DNA of 5,953 nucleotides, from the NCBI GenBank assembly GCA_934167365.1, contig CAKPKU010000084.1, forward strand, positions 1 through 5,953, written 5' to 3'. Source of the stretch: an uncultured Clostridia bacterium (lineage in GTDB: Bacteria; Bacillota; Clostridia; TANB77; CAG-508). The position numbers were made by a program, and so were the translations under genes. Positions within the stretch are counted from its first letter, which is position 1. The number at the start of each line of letters is the position of its first letter. Of the stretch, positions 1-5,953 are shown piece by piece. Under the pieces are notes generated by a model. That model ran no database searches and was not told the DNA's origin. It saw only the letters and a program-made list of their open reading frames with translations.

Positions 1-36
1 ACAAATATTTGTAATAGTACTAGTACAAATATTTGT
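1..36. repeat. 36-bp near-perfect palindrome with two copies of a 12-bp palindrome
   Basis: The palindromic 12-mer ACAAATATTTGT occurs at 1-12 and again at 25-36. The 12 bp between them (13-24) are themselves almost palindromic, with TAGTACTA at the centre. The whole block reads as its own reverse complement at 34 of 36 positions. The two 12-mers repeat every 24 bp, slightly more than two helical turns. The last base of the second copy is the first base of the -35 box of the miaB promoter. That placement suggests an operator for a dimeric regulator, but this is inference. The block begins at the window edge, so it may extend to the left. A member of a dispersed repeat family is the main alternative. 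Confidence 0.6.
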
Positions 37-64
37 TGAAAAAAATCGCAAAATGTAGTAAAAT
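36..64 (+). promoter_or_regulatory. Sigma-A-type promoter of miaB-mutS
   Basis: A -35 box TTGAAA (36-41) and a -10 box TAAAAT (59-64) are separated by 17 bp. Both match the vegetative consensus at five of six positions. Transcription would start near 71 and leave a leader of about 22 nt before the miaB GTG codon. The -35 box abuts the palindrome at 1-36, so a protein bound there would hinder RNA polymerase. Upstream genes are not visible, so further promoters may exist. Confidence 0.65.
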
Positions 65-80
65 AACTTCGTTAAAGAAA

Positions 81-95
81 AGGAGAGTTAAAGTG
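81..95 (+). promoter_or_regulatory. Ribosome binding site that decides the miaB start (GTG at 93)
   Basis: AGGAG at 81-85 lies 7 nt before GTG at 93-95. The alternatives are worse. TTG at 33 lies inside the palindrome and upstream of the predicted transcription start, and ATG at 120 has no purine-rich binding site before it. Confidence 0.75.
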
Positions 96-1469
96 GATAT
101 ACAAAATCAAAAAGAATATATGGAAAAAGTAAAAAAAATAAATGAAGGAAAAAATTTAAAGTATTCTATTTTCACAATGGGATGCCAATTAAATGAAAAT
201 GATTCAGAAAAAATATGTGGAATGCTAGAGCAAATGAATTATTCTAAAACAGACAATATAAATGAATCTGACTTCATAGTATTTAATACATGTTGTGTAA
301 GAGAAAATGCTGAAGATAAACTTTTTGGAAAATTAGGAGAGGTAAAAAAATTAAAAGAGCAAAAAGGAACTATTATTGCAATATGTGGTTGTATGATGCA
401 GGAAAAACATATTGTTGATAAAATAAAAAAAAGCTATCCTTTTGTTGATATTATTTTTGGAACACATACAATGCACAAATTACCAGAAGATTTGTATAAT
501 GTTATTTCTGAAAAAAGTAAAATTGAGGATATATTAGATATAGATGGTGAAGTAATTGAGGGTTTACCAATAAAAAGAAATGACAAAATAAAAGCATCTG
601 TTACAATTATGAACGGATGTAACAATTTTTGTACATATTGCATAGTTCCGTATGTTAGAGGAAGAGAGCGAAGCAGAGCACCAGAAGATATTATTAATGA
701 AGTAGAAAATTTAGCTAAAGAGGGCTATAAAGAAATAACATTATTAGGTCAAAATGTAAATTCATACAAAGGAAATGGAAATTTAGGAATAACAAAATTT
801 TCAGAATTATTAAGAGCGGTAAATAAAATACCAGGAATTGAAAGAATAAGATTTATTTCACCACATCCAAAGGATTTTTCTGATGATGTAATTGAAGCAA
901 TAAGAGATTGCGAAAAAGTATGTAAGATAATTCATTTACCATTGCAATCAGGAAGCTCAAGAATATTGAAAAAAATGAATAGAAAATATACTAAAGAGCA
1001 GTTTTTAGATTTAGTTGAAAAAATGAAAAATAATATTCCAGGTTTAGCATTGTCTACTGATATTATAGTTGGATTTCCAGGAGAAACAGAGGAAGATTTT
1101 TCTGATACTTTAGATGTTGTTGACAAAGTAAATTTTGAGCAAGTATATATGTTTATATATTCTAGAAGAGTTGGAACTCCAGCTGATAAAATGGAAGATC
1201 AGGTACCAGAAGAGCTTAAACATGAGAGATTTAATAAATTAAAAGCTCTAGTAGAAAGTCAAATAGATGGAAATAACAAAAAGTATGTAAATACAATTCA
1301 AAAGGTACTTGTTGAAGGAAAAAGCAAGACTAATGATAAAATATTAACAGGTAGAACTGACACAAATAAAGTTGTCAATTTTGAAGGAGATAATAGTTTA
1401 ATTGGAAACATTATTGAAATAAAGATAATTTCAGAACATATGTGGTATTTAAAAGGGGAAATAGTTTAA
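93..1469 (+). CDS. miaB: tRNA-2-methylthio-N6-dimethylallyladenosine synthase MiaB
   Basis: This radical SAM methylthiotransferase adds a methylthio group to C2 of N6-isopentenyladenosine at position 37 of tRNAs that read UNN codons. It acts in the cytoplasm after MiaA. With the GTG start the protein has 458 residues, a normal family length. The N-terminal UPF0004 domain (about 23-125) carries the three ligands of the auxiliary iron-sulfur cluster: C31 in GCQLNENDSE, C67 in NTCCVRENA and C100 in GCMMQE. The radical SAM core (about 165-390) has the CxxxCxxC motif at C176, C180 and C183, followed by the family signature IVPYVRGRERSR. Other conserved blocks are LGQNVNSY, SPHPKDF, HLPLQSGS and DIIVGFPGET. 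A C-terminal TRAM domain (about 394-458) would bind tRNA. MiaB is favoured over the relatives RimO and MtaB because of the NTCxVRENA and GRERSR blocks. mutS follows after 40 bp with no terminator between them, which fits an operon. Confidence 0.96.
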   Translation: MDIQNQKEYMEKVKKINEGKNLKYSIFTMGCQLNENDSEKICGMLEQMNYSKTDNINESDFIVFNTCCVRENAEDKLFGKLGEVKKLKEQKGTIIAICGCMMQEKHIVDKIKKSYPFVDIIFGTHTMHKLPEDLYNVISEKSKIEDILDIDGEVIEGLPIKRNDKIKASVTIMNGCNNFCTYCIVPYVRGRERSRAPEDIINEVENLAKEGYKEITLLGQNVNSYKGNGNLGITKFSELLRAVNKIPGIERIRFISPHPKDFSDDVIEAIRDCEKVCKIIHLPLQSGSSRILKKMNRKYTKEQFLDLVEKMKNNIPGLALSTDIIVGFPGETEEDFSDTLDVVDKVNFEQVYMFIYSRRVGTPADKMEDQVPEELKHERFNKLKALVESQIDGNNKKYVNTIQKVLVEGKSKTNDKILTGRTDTNKVVNFEGDNSLIGNIIEIKIISEHMWYLKGEIV

Positions 1470-1509
1470 TATAAAAATTTAATACAAAGATAAGGAAGGT
1501 AATATAATT

Positions 1510-4122
1510 ATGGCAGAATTTTCACCAATGATGCAACATTATTTGGAAACAAAGAAACAATATAGTGATTGTGTTTTATTTTATAGATTAGGCGATTTTT
1601 ATGAAATGTTTTTTGAGGATGCTGAAATTGTAGCAAGAGAGCTTGAACTTACATTAACAGGAAAAGATTGTGGACAAGATAAAAGAGCCCCAATGTCAGG
1701 AATACCTTTTCATGCAGCCGAATCATATATAGCTAAATTAATTGAAAAAGGATACAAAGTAGCCATTTGTGAACAAATGGAAGATCCAAAACAAGCAAAA
1801 GGTATGGTTAAAAGAGAAGTTGTAAGAGTTGTTACTCCAGGAACTGTTATTGAAGCTAATTTATTAGAAGAGAAGAAAAACAATTATATAATGGCTATAT
1901 ATAAAAGTGGATTGTATTTTGGAATTAGTGTTTGCGATATTACAACAGGTGAATTTTTAGCAACACAAATAGCAGAGCAAAATAATTTTGCAAGATTGTT
2001 AGATGAAATTTCAAGATACTCTCCAGCTGAAATTATTGTTAGTGATATGATGTATAAAAGCAAAACTGAAATTGACAAAATTAAAGAGCGTTTTGACTCA
2101 TATATATCACTAGAGCATGAAGATGCATTTGATGGAGAATATGAATTATTATCTGGAATGTATAATATTATAGATGATCAAGATAAAAAAATTGAGGATT
2201 TATCTGATAAAAAATTATCAATTTATGCAATTAATGCATTACTAAAATATTTGGAAGATACACAAAAAACTAGTTTAGACCATATTAACAAAATCAAAAT
2301 TTACAATACCACAAGATATATGGCATTAGATATAAATGCAAGAAGAAATCTTGAAATAACTGAAAAAATGAGAGATAAAAGTAAAAAAGGAACTTTGTTA
2401 TGGGTTTTAGATAAAACTTCGACTTCAATGGGTGGTAGACTTTTAAGAAGATGGCTAAATGATCCATTAATAGATAGATCTGAAATAAATGAAAGACTTG
2501 ATTCGGTAGAAGAGCTTAAAGAATCAATAATTTTAAGAGGAGATGTAATTGAAGCTTTAAAGAAAGTTTATGATATTGAAAGATTAGCTGCTAGAGTTTC
2601 ATATGGAAGTGCAACTGGAAGAGATTTAATTTCACTTAAAAATTCAGTTAAACAATTACCTGATATTAAAAGAATAATTGCAACTACTGGATCAGGGCTA
2701 TTAAAAAGAATATATCAAGAATTAGATACTTTAGATGATATATATGAAATAATAGATAAATCAATTGTTGATGATCCACCAATTGGTGTTAAAGATGGAG
2801 GAATAATTAAATTAGGGTATGATGAAGAAATTGACAAACTAAAATTAGCTACAACTGAAGGTAAGAAGTGGATTATTGACTTAGAGGCAAAAGAAAGAGC
2901 TGAAACAGGAATTAAGGGATTAAAAGTTGGTTTTAACAAAGTATTTGGATATTTTATAGAAGTAACAAAATCTAATTTATCACTTGTTCCAGATCGTTAT
3001 ATTAGAAAACAAACTTTAACAAATTGTGAAAGATATATTACAGAAGAGCTTAAAAATCTTGAAAATCAAATATTAGGAGCAGAAGAAAAAGTTGTTACTT
3101 TAGAATATAATGCTTTTTGTGAAATAAGAGATTCTATTGAAAAACAAATCCAAAGAATACAAAAAACAGCAAGCTTAGTTTCTACATTAGATGTTTTAGT
3201 ATCATTTGCAATAGTAGCAGAAGATATGAACTATGTAAAACCAATTGTTGACAATGAAGGTATTATAGATATAAAAGAAGGAAGACATCCAGTTATTGAA
3301 AAAATGATTTCAAATAGTAATTTTGTACCAAATGATACATATTTGGATAAAAATAGTAATAGATTAGCTATTATAACAGGTCCAAACATGGCAGGAAAGT
3401 CTACATATATGAGACAAGTTGCTTTGATTACATTAATGGCACAAGTTGGTAGTTTTGTTCCTGCATCATATGCAAAAATTGGTGTAGTTGATAAAATATT
3501 TACTCGTGTAGGTGCATCAGATGATTTAAGTATGGGTCAAAGTACTTTTATGGTAGAGATGATGGAAGTTGCGACTATATTAAAAGAAGCAACTCAAAAT
3601 AGTTTAGTAATACTTGATGAAATAGGTAGAGGAACTTCAACATATGATGGATTATCTATTGCATGGGCTGTTGCTGAATATATTGCTGATAAAGAAAAAT
3701 GTGGAGCAAAAACATTATTTGCAACACATTACCATGAATTAACTGAACTCGAAGAAAAAATTGATGGTGTAAAAAATTATTCAATTGCAGTTAAGGAAAA
3801 GGGTGAAGATATCATCTTTTTAAGAAAAATTGTTGATGGAGGAACTGATGAAAGTTATGGTGTTCATGTAGCAAGACTTGCAGGTGTACCTCAAATTGTA
3901 ACAAAAAAGGCTAATGAAATTTTGCAATCACTTGAAAGAAGAAATGCATTAAATAATAAAGTAATACAAAATACACCTAAAAAAGAAGCAGCAGGACAAG
4001 TTGATATGTTTAATTATAAAATTGCTGAAGTAGCTCATGAGATTGATAGAATTGATTTTAATCAATTAACACCAATAGATGCTCTAAATACCTTAGTAAA
4101 AATTAAAGAAAAGTTATCTTAA
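1510..4122 (+). CDS. mutS: DNA mismatch repair protein MutS
   Basis: MutS recognises base mismatches and small insertion/deletion loops in newly copied DNA and, through ATP-driven sliding-clamp formation, recruits MutL. The protein has 870 residues, full length for bacterial MutS1. The mismatch-binding domain (about 1-120) has the Phe-x-Glu motif as F30-Y31-E32 within GDFYEMF. The connector (about 125-255), lever and clamp domains (about 255-570, clamp about 430-525) follow. The ATPase domain (about 570-800) shows Walker A GPNMAGKST at 624-632, the signature DDLSMGQSTF at 671-680, Walker B with D703-E704 followed by IGRGTSTYDG, and the switch motif ATHYHEL at 738-744. QVDMF at 830-834 resembles a beta sliding clamp binding motif. 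No key residue is missing. The F-x-E motif and full domain set exclude MutS2. The ATG start at 1510 has AAGGAAGG at 1492-1499. It probably shares the miaB promoter. mutL, often the next gene, does not follow here. Confidence 0.98.
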   Translation: MAEFSPMMQHYLETKKQYSDCVLFYRLGDFYEMFFEDAEIVARELELTLTGKDCGQDKRAPMSGIPFHAAESYIAKLIEKGYKVAICEQMEDPKQAKGMVKREVVRVVTPGTVIEANLLEEKKNNYIMAIYKSGLYFGISVCDITTGEFLATQIAEQNNFARLLDEISRYSPAEIIVSDMMYKSKTEIDKIKERFDSYISLEHEDAFDGEYELLSGMYNIIDDQDKKIEDLSDKKLSIYAINALLKYLEDTQKTSLDHINKIKIYNTTRYMALDINARRNLEITEKMRDKSKKGTLLWVLDKTSTSMGGRLLRRWLNDPLIDRSEINERLDSVEELKESIILRGDVIEALKKVYDIERLAARVSYGSATGRDLISLKNSVKQLPDIKRIIATTGSGLLKRIYQELDTLDDIYEIIDKSIVDDPPIGVKDGGIIKLGYDEEIDKLKLATTEGKKWIIDLEAKERAETGIKGLKVGFNKVFGYFIEVTKSNLSLVPDRYIRKQTLTNCERYITEELKNLENQILGAEEKVVTLEYNAFCEIRDSIEKQIQRIQKTASLVSTLDVLVSFAIVAEDMNYVKPIVDNEGIIDIKEGRHPVIEKMISNSNFVPNDTYLDKNSNRLAIITGPNMAGKSTYMRQVALITLMAQVGSFVPASYAKIGVVDKIFTRVGASDDLSMGQSTFMVEMMEVATILKEATQNSLVILDEIGRGTSTYDGLSIAWAVAEYIADKEKCGAKTLFATHYHELTELEEKIDGVKNYSIAVKEKGEDIIFLRKIVDGGTDESYGVHVARLAGVPQIVTKKANEILQSLERRNALNNKVIQNTPKKEAAGQVDMFNYKIAEVAHEIDRIDFNQLTPIDALNTLVKIKEKLS

Positions 4123-4126
4123 ATTT

Positions 4127-4155
4127 GAATAAAATTCCAATATTTTCATATACTA
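4127..4155 (+). promoter_or_regulatory. Possible promoter of the SASP gene (sigma-G-like or sigma-A-like)
   Basis: GAATA at 4127-4131 and TATACTA at 4149-4155 are 17 bp apart. They resemble the forespore sigma-G consensus (-35 GNATR, -10 CATNNTA), with T instead of C as the only mismatch. Forespore transcription would suit a SASP gene. The same stretch can also be read as a weak sigma-A promoter, TTGAAT (4125-4130) and TATACT (4149-4154) with an 18-bp spacer. The sequence is very AT-rich, so a chance match is possible. Confidence 0.35.
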
Positions 4156-4189
4156 ATATAAATGTTAATTTTTTTCGGAGGAAAATTAT

Positions 4190-4363
4190 ATGGAAATAAA
4201 AAGAATTTATGAAATTTTAAATAATAAGGAAAAAGTGGAGATTGAATATAATTCGTATCCAGTTTGGATTCAAGATTTAAAAGATTCTAATACAGTAAGA
4301 ATTGGATTTATTGATAATTTTGATGAAATGGATGTTAATATTAAAGATTTAGTTGAAAAATAA
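4190..4363 (+). CDS. sspH: H-type small acid-soluble spore protein (SspH family)
   Basis: This short gene encodes 57 residues, starting with ATG behind CGGAGG (4176-4181, 8-nt spacing) and ending with tandem TAA codons. The protein resembles the SspH family in length and layout. An N-terminal KRIYEIL matches the usual RAxEIL helix. A central strand pair EIEYNSYPVWIQDL (17-30) matches the family core (I/V)xVTYNGxPVWI. TVRIGF (35-40) follows, and the C-terminal MDVNIKDLVE matches the typical VxVxxLVE ending. H-type SASPs are minor proteins made in the developing spore core of Bacillus and recognised by family across spore-forming Clostridia; their exact role is less clear than that of the DNA-coating alpha/beta SASPs. 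The gene lies 67 bp after mutS with no convincing terminator between them, so read-through from the miaB-mutS transcript is possible. A strong terminator follows it. The family assignment comes from recalled motif similarity, without a database search. Confidence 0.85.
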   Translation: MEIKRIYEILNNKEKVEIEYNSYPVWIQDLKDSNTVRIGFIDNFDEMDVNIKDLVEK

Positions 4364-4370
4364 TAAAAAT

Positions 4371-4396
4371 AAAAACCATCAAACTTGATGGTTTTT
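4371..4396. terminator. Bidirectional Rho-independent terminator
   Basis: The 11-bp stem AAAAACCATCA (4371-4381) pairs with TGATGGTTTTT (4386-4396) around a 4-nt AACT loop. It has a CC/GG step in the middle of the stem. T-rich runs lie on both sides: TTTTTATTAATTT on the plus strand and TTTTTATTTTTATTATTTTT on the minus strand. It starts 7 bp after the SASP stop codon and ends 6 bp before the stop of the convergent zinc-ribbon gene, so it can serve both. Confidence 0.9.
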
Positions 4397-4402
4397 ATTA
4401 AT

Positions 4403-5086
4403 TTATTTAGTTGAAGTTTTTAAAGATATTCCTGAAGTACACCATGTTCCGCCAACTTTATATACGTATACAGACTCATCTGTGTATGTGTTAGAATCAT
4501 CTTTTCCTTTTATAGTAACTAGTACAGATAATTTATAGCCACTAGATACTTTTGTTTGGCTTTTTTTGGCATCATCATATGCATCTCTTAATTTATCTTG
4601 AAAATCTTCAAGGTCATCTTTGTCGATTTTCTCTTTATGTATTATTTTATAAGAGATTTTTACATTTTTTCCATATGCATCTTCTAAATCCTCTAATTTA
4701 TTTTCAAGTGTTTCTTTTAAATCATCTTTGTCATCACTATCATATTCTTTTGAAACGAATTTTGGCATTGTTTTTAAATAAGCATTAACATTTGTTTTTT
4801 GATAAGCTTTAACATAATTATCTATTGGTTTTTTATAACTACTACCAAAAACCATTGCTAATATTATAATTAATAATACTACTACACCTGCAATTCCACC
4901 AATTATAGCGTAAAGTTTAGTGTTGTCTTTTTTTTCTGTATTATTTGGTGTTTCATTTGTGTTTGTAGTATTTGTTTCTTCTTTAACATCCTTTGCAGTA
5001 GAGCTTTCTACAGCAGCGCCACAATTTGGGCATGTTTGGTCTGTATCTTTTAATTCAGAACCGCAATTTTCACAAAATTTACTCAT
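4403..5086 (-). CDS. Membrane-anchored zinc-ribbon protein of unknown function
   Basis: The protein has 227 residues and three visible parts. A short N-terminal zinc ribbon has C5-x2-C8 and C19-x2-C22, in the typical form CENCGSELKDTDQTCPNCG. A polar Thr/Asn/Glu-rich linker (about 27-57) follows. One hydrophobic segment (about 58-80) precedes a highly charged Asp/Lys/Glu-rich C-terminal domain (about 82-227). The segment is preceded by KKDNTK, and there is no cleavable signal peptide, so the ribbon is probably cytoplasmic and the C-terminal domain outside the membrane. The start YKKPIDNYVKAYQKTN and the end YKVGGTWCTSG recall small NTF2-like extracytoplasmic domains (DUF4878-type), but I cannot confirm this. 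Proteins with this layout are common in Clostridia and mostly uncharacterised. ATG at 5086 is chosen because AAGGAGG lies 7 nt upstream; an upstream in-frame extension would add hydrophobic residues without a binding site. It has its own promoter and shares the terminator at 4371-4396. Confidence 0.85.
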   Translation of the reverse strand: MSKFCENCGSELKDTDQTCPNCGAAVESSTAKDVKEETNTTNTNETPNNTEKKDNTKLYAIIGGIAGVVVLLIIILAMVFGSSYKKPIDNYVKAYQKTNVNAYLKTMPKFVSKEYDSDDKDDLKETLENKLEDLEDAYGKNVKISYKIIHKEKIDKDDLEDFQDKLRDAYDDAKKSQTKVSSGYKLSVLVTIKGKDDSNTYTDESVYVYKVGGTWCTSGISLKTSTK

Positions 5087-5100
5087 AAAAAATCCTCCTT
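5084..5100 (-). promoter_or_regulatory. Ribosome binding site that decides the zinc-ribbon gene start
   Basis: On the minus strand AAGGAGG (5100-5094) lies 7 nt before the ATG at 5086-5084. An in-frame ATG at 5143 would lie upstream of this site, within the predicted -35 box, and place 19 unrelated residues before the zinc ribbon. Confidence 0.85.
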
Positions 5101-5114
5101 TTTTTAATAAATAT

Positions 5115-5143
5115 ATAATAATACAATTGAATATTGTTGTCAA
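5115..5143 (-). promoter_or_regulatory. Sigma-A-type promoter of the zinc-ribbon gene
   Basis: On the minus strand a perfect -35 box TTGACA (5143-5138) is followed after 17 bp by TATTAT (5120-5115), a five-of-six match to the -10 consensus. Transcription would start near 5108, giving a leader of about 22 nt before the ATG at 5086. Confidence 0.7.
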
Positions 5144-5147
5144 TTAC

Positions 5148-5176
5148 TTGACTAAAAAAAAATATAGATATAAAAT
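5148..5176 (+). promoter_or_regulatory. Sigma-A-type promoter of the nucleoside kinase gene
   Basis: The -35 box TTGACT (5148-5153) and -10 box TAAAAT (5171-5176) are separated by 17 bp; each matches the consensus at five of six positions. Transcription would start near 5183, giving a leader of about 50 nt. The -35 box lies 4 bp from that of the divergent promoter. Confidence 0.7.
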
Positions 5177-5182
5177 ATGGAT

Positions 5183-5209
5183 ATTAATTTTACAAAACTT
5201 TGTATTAAT
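5183..5209 (+). repeat. Inverted repeat in the leader of the nucleoside kinase gene
   Basis: ATTAAT (5183-5188) and ATTAAT (5204-5209) flank ACAAA (5192-5196) and TTTGT (5199-5203). The four arms can form a nested hairpin with a TTT bulge on the left and a very tight 2-nt AC between the inner arms. It begins at the predicted transcription start and ends 12 nt before the GAGGAGGT binding site. The inner part, ACAAA-N2-TTTGT, has the same half-sites as the 12-mers at 1-12 and 25-36. It could be an operator, but as RNA the hairpin would be weak because it is nearly all A-U. Confidence 0.4.
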
Positions 5210-5232
5210 AATTTTGAACTGAGGAGGTACAT

Positions 5233-5953
5233 ATGATAGATATTAATTATAAAAATGAAATTATAAAAACCGAAAATATAAAGGTAAAAGAATTATTAAA
5301 AAAAGATATTGAAAAAAATAATATAATAGCATGTAGATTTAATAATGAAGTTAAATCATTAGACTATATGCTTGAAAAAAATGGAACAATAGAATTAATA
5401 GATCCATCAAATAAAGATGGAATGAGAATATATATAAGAGGATTGATTTATATATTAACAAAAGCTTTTGAAGAGCTATATCCAAATGCAAAGACTGAAA
5501 TCAATTATCAATTATCAAACTCAATGCTTCTTGAAGTAATAGATGCGGAAGTAAATGATGAGATGATTAATAAGATAAACGAAAAGTTCAAAGAAATTGT
5601 AGAAAAAGATTTACCAATAATAAAGAAAAGAATGTCAAAAAAAGATGCAAAAGAATTTTATAATATAGAAAAAAATGAAAAAGGTAGATTGCAAATTGAA
5701 GATGGATATAAAGATGAAGTAAGTTTGTATTATTGTGAAGAATACTACAATTATTTTTATGGTGTTTTACCAGTTTCAACTGGATTTGCAAATTTATATG
5801 AAATTATAAAATATCATAATGGAATATTAATAAGATATCCAAATAGAAGAGATATTACAAGATTACCAGAATTTAAAGAAAATAAAAAATTATTAGAAGC
5901 ACTAGATGATTATGAGAATTTACACGAAACACTGCATGTACAAACATTGTATA
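5233..5953 (+). CDS. Nucleoside kinase (uridine kinase-like) with TGS and synthetase-type editing domains, N-terminal part
   Basis: The gene runs off the right edge; 240 codons are visible with no stop. The part seen matches, from family knowledge, the N-terminal half of clostridial nucleoside kinases of roughly 550 residues. An N-terminal TGS-like domain (about 1-57) is followed by a region resembling the second additional (editing) domain of threonyl/alanyl-tRNA synthetases (about 60-180), including the block YFYGVLPVSTG, then RYPNRRDITRLPEFKENKKL, typical of the linker before the kinase. The P-loop kinase domain, which would phosphorylate uridine or a related nucleoside, lies beyond the window, so the function rests on the N-terminal half alone. 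The synthetase zinc-binding HxxxH is absent: the aligned positions are I66 and G70. The CxxxH partner is also absent, so the domain is unlikely to edit tRNA. The ATG start at 5233 follows GAGGAGGT (5221-5228), a strong but closely spaced site. A threonyl-tRNA synthetase fragment is the main alternative, made unlikely by these missing residues. Confidence 0.8.
   Translation, partial: MIDINYKNEIIKTENIKVKELLKKDIEKNNIIACRFNNEVKSLDYMLEKNGTIELIDPSNKDGMRIYIRGLIYILTKAFEELYPNAKTEINYQLSNSMLLEVIDAEVNDEMINKINEKFKEIVEKDLPIIKKRMSKKDAKEFYNIEKNEKGRLQIEDGYKDEVSLYYCEEYYNYFYGVLPVSTGFANLYEIIKYHNGILIRYPNRRDITRLPEFKENKKLLEALDDYENLHETLHVQTLY

Noticed and set aside
33..92. An in-frame TTG start at 33 that would add 20 residues to MiaB.
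   Set aside because: It lies within the palindrome and before the predicted transcription start, has no ribosome binding site, and the added residues are not typical of MiaB. GTG at 93 has AGGAG 7 nt upstream.
291..296. Adjacent cysteines (C67-C68) in the MiaB NTCCVRENA block as a sign of an altered cluster.
   Set aside because: The position after the cluster cysteine is variable in the family, and all three expected ligands are present.
4131..4146. AAAAT/ATTTT inverted repeat after mutS as a terminator.
   Set aside because: The 5-bp stem is all A-T and is not followed at once by a T run, so it is too weak to terminate.
5125..5145. AATTGA and TCAATT arms around 9 bp as an operator.
   Set aside because: The right arm overlaps the perfect TTGACA box of the leftward promoter, and 6-bp A-T-rich arms are common in such sequence.
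4552..5222. Plus-strand open frames (4552-4788 and 4920-5222) opposite the zinc-ribbon gene.
   Set aside because: They lack ribosome binding sites, encode skewed compositions rich in Phe, His and Leu, and lie opposite a gene with clear domains, promoter and binding site.
5588..5791. Minus-strand open frame inside the nucleoside kinase gene.
   Set aside because: Its His/Leu/Phe-rich product looks like the complement of Lys/Glu/Asn-rich coding sequence, and the plus-strand frame has recognisable family blocks.
5923..5937. HETLH in the nucleoside kinase (residues 231-235) as a zinc or protease motif.
   Set aside because: It lies after the editing-like domain, in the linker before the kinase, with no partner ligand in place; a chance match is likely.

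Overview
This window comes from a very AT-rich, low-GC Gram-positive genome, most likely an anaerobic, spore-forming member of the Clostridia. The codons favour AAA, ATA, AGA and TTA, the ribosome binding sites are strong AGGAGG types, and a gene for an H-type small acid-soluble spore protein (SASP) is present. The species cannot be named from the sequence alone.

Layout. Positions 1-92 hold a 36-bp near-perfect palindrome, a good sigma-A promoter and a ribosome binding site. They lead into miaB (93-1469, GTG start), which encodes the tRNA 2-methylthio-N6-isopentenyladenosine synthase. After 40 bp comes mutS (1510-4122), a complete mismatch-recognition ATPase. A further 67 bp leads to a 57-codon gene (4190-4363) that I read as an H-type SASP, possibly with its own sporulation-type promoter. 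A strong hairpin (4371-4396) ends this rightward block. It also serves the convergent leftward gene (4403-5086), which encodes a membrane-anchored zinc-ribbon protein of unknown role. That gene and the rightward gene at the right edge (5233 to beyond 5953) diverge from a 146-bp spacer with two back-to-back sigma-A-like promoters. The right-hand gene is the N-terminal part of a clostridial nucleoside kinase (uridine kinase-like) with a TGS domain and a threonyl-tRNA-synthetase-like editing domain; its kinase domain lies outside the window.

How the genes relate. miaB and mutS are a common neighbour pair in Firmicutes and probably share a transcript: one improves decoding through tRNA modification, the other starts DNA mismatch repair. 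The SASP gene behind mutS adds a spore DNA-associated protein to the block. mutL, the usual next gene, is not here. The zinc-ribbon gene and the nucleoside kinase gene are separate transcription units.

I see no CRISPR array, mobile element, rRNA or tRNA gene, and no clear new defence or biosynthetic system. No gene-free stretch exceeds 300 bp. The least explained features are the ACAAA-N2-TTTGT palindromes, two of which sit at the miaB promoter and one in the leader of the nucleoside kinase gene.
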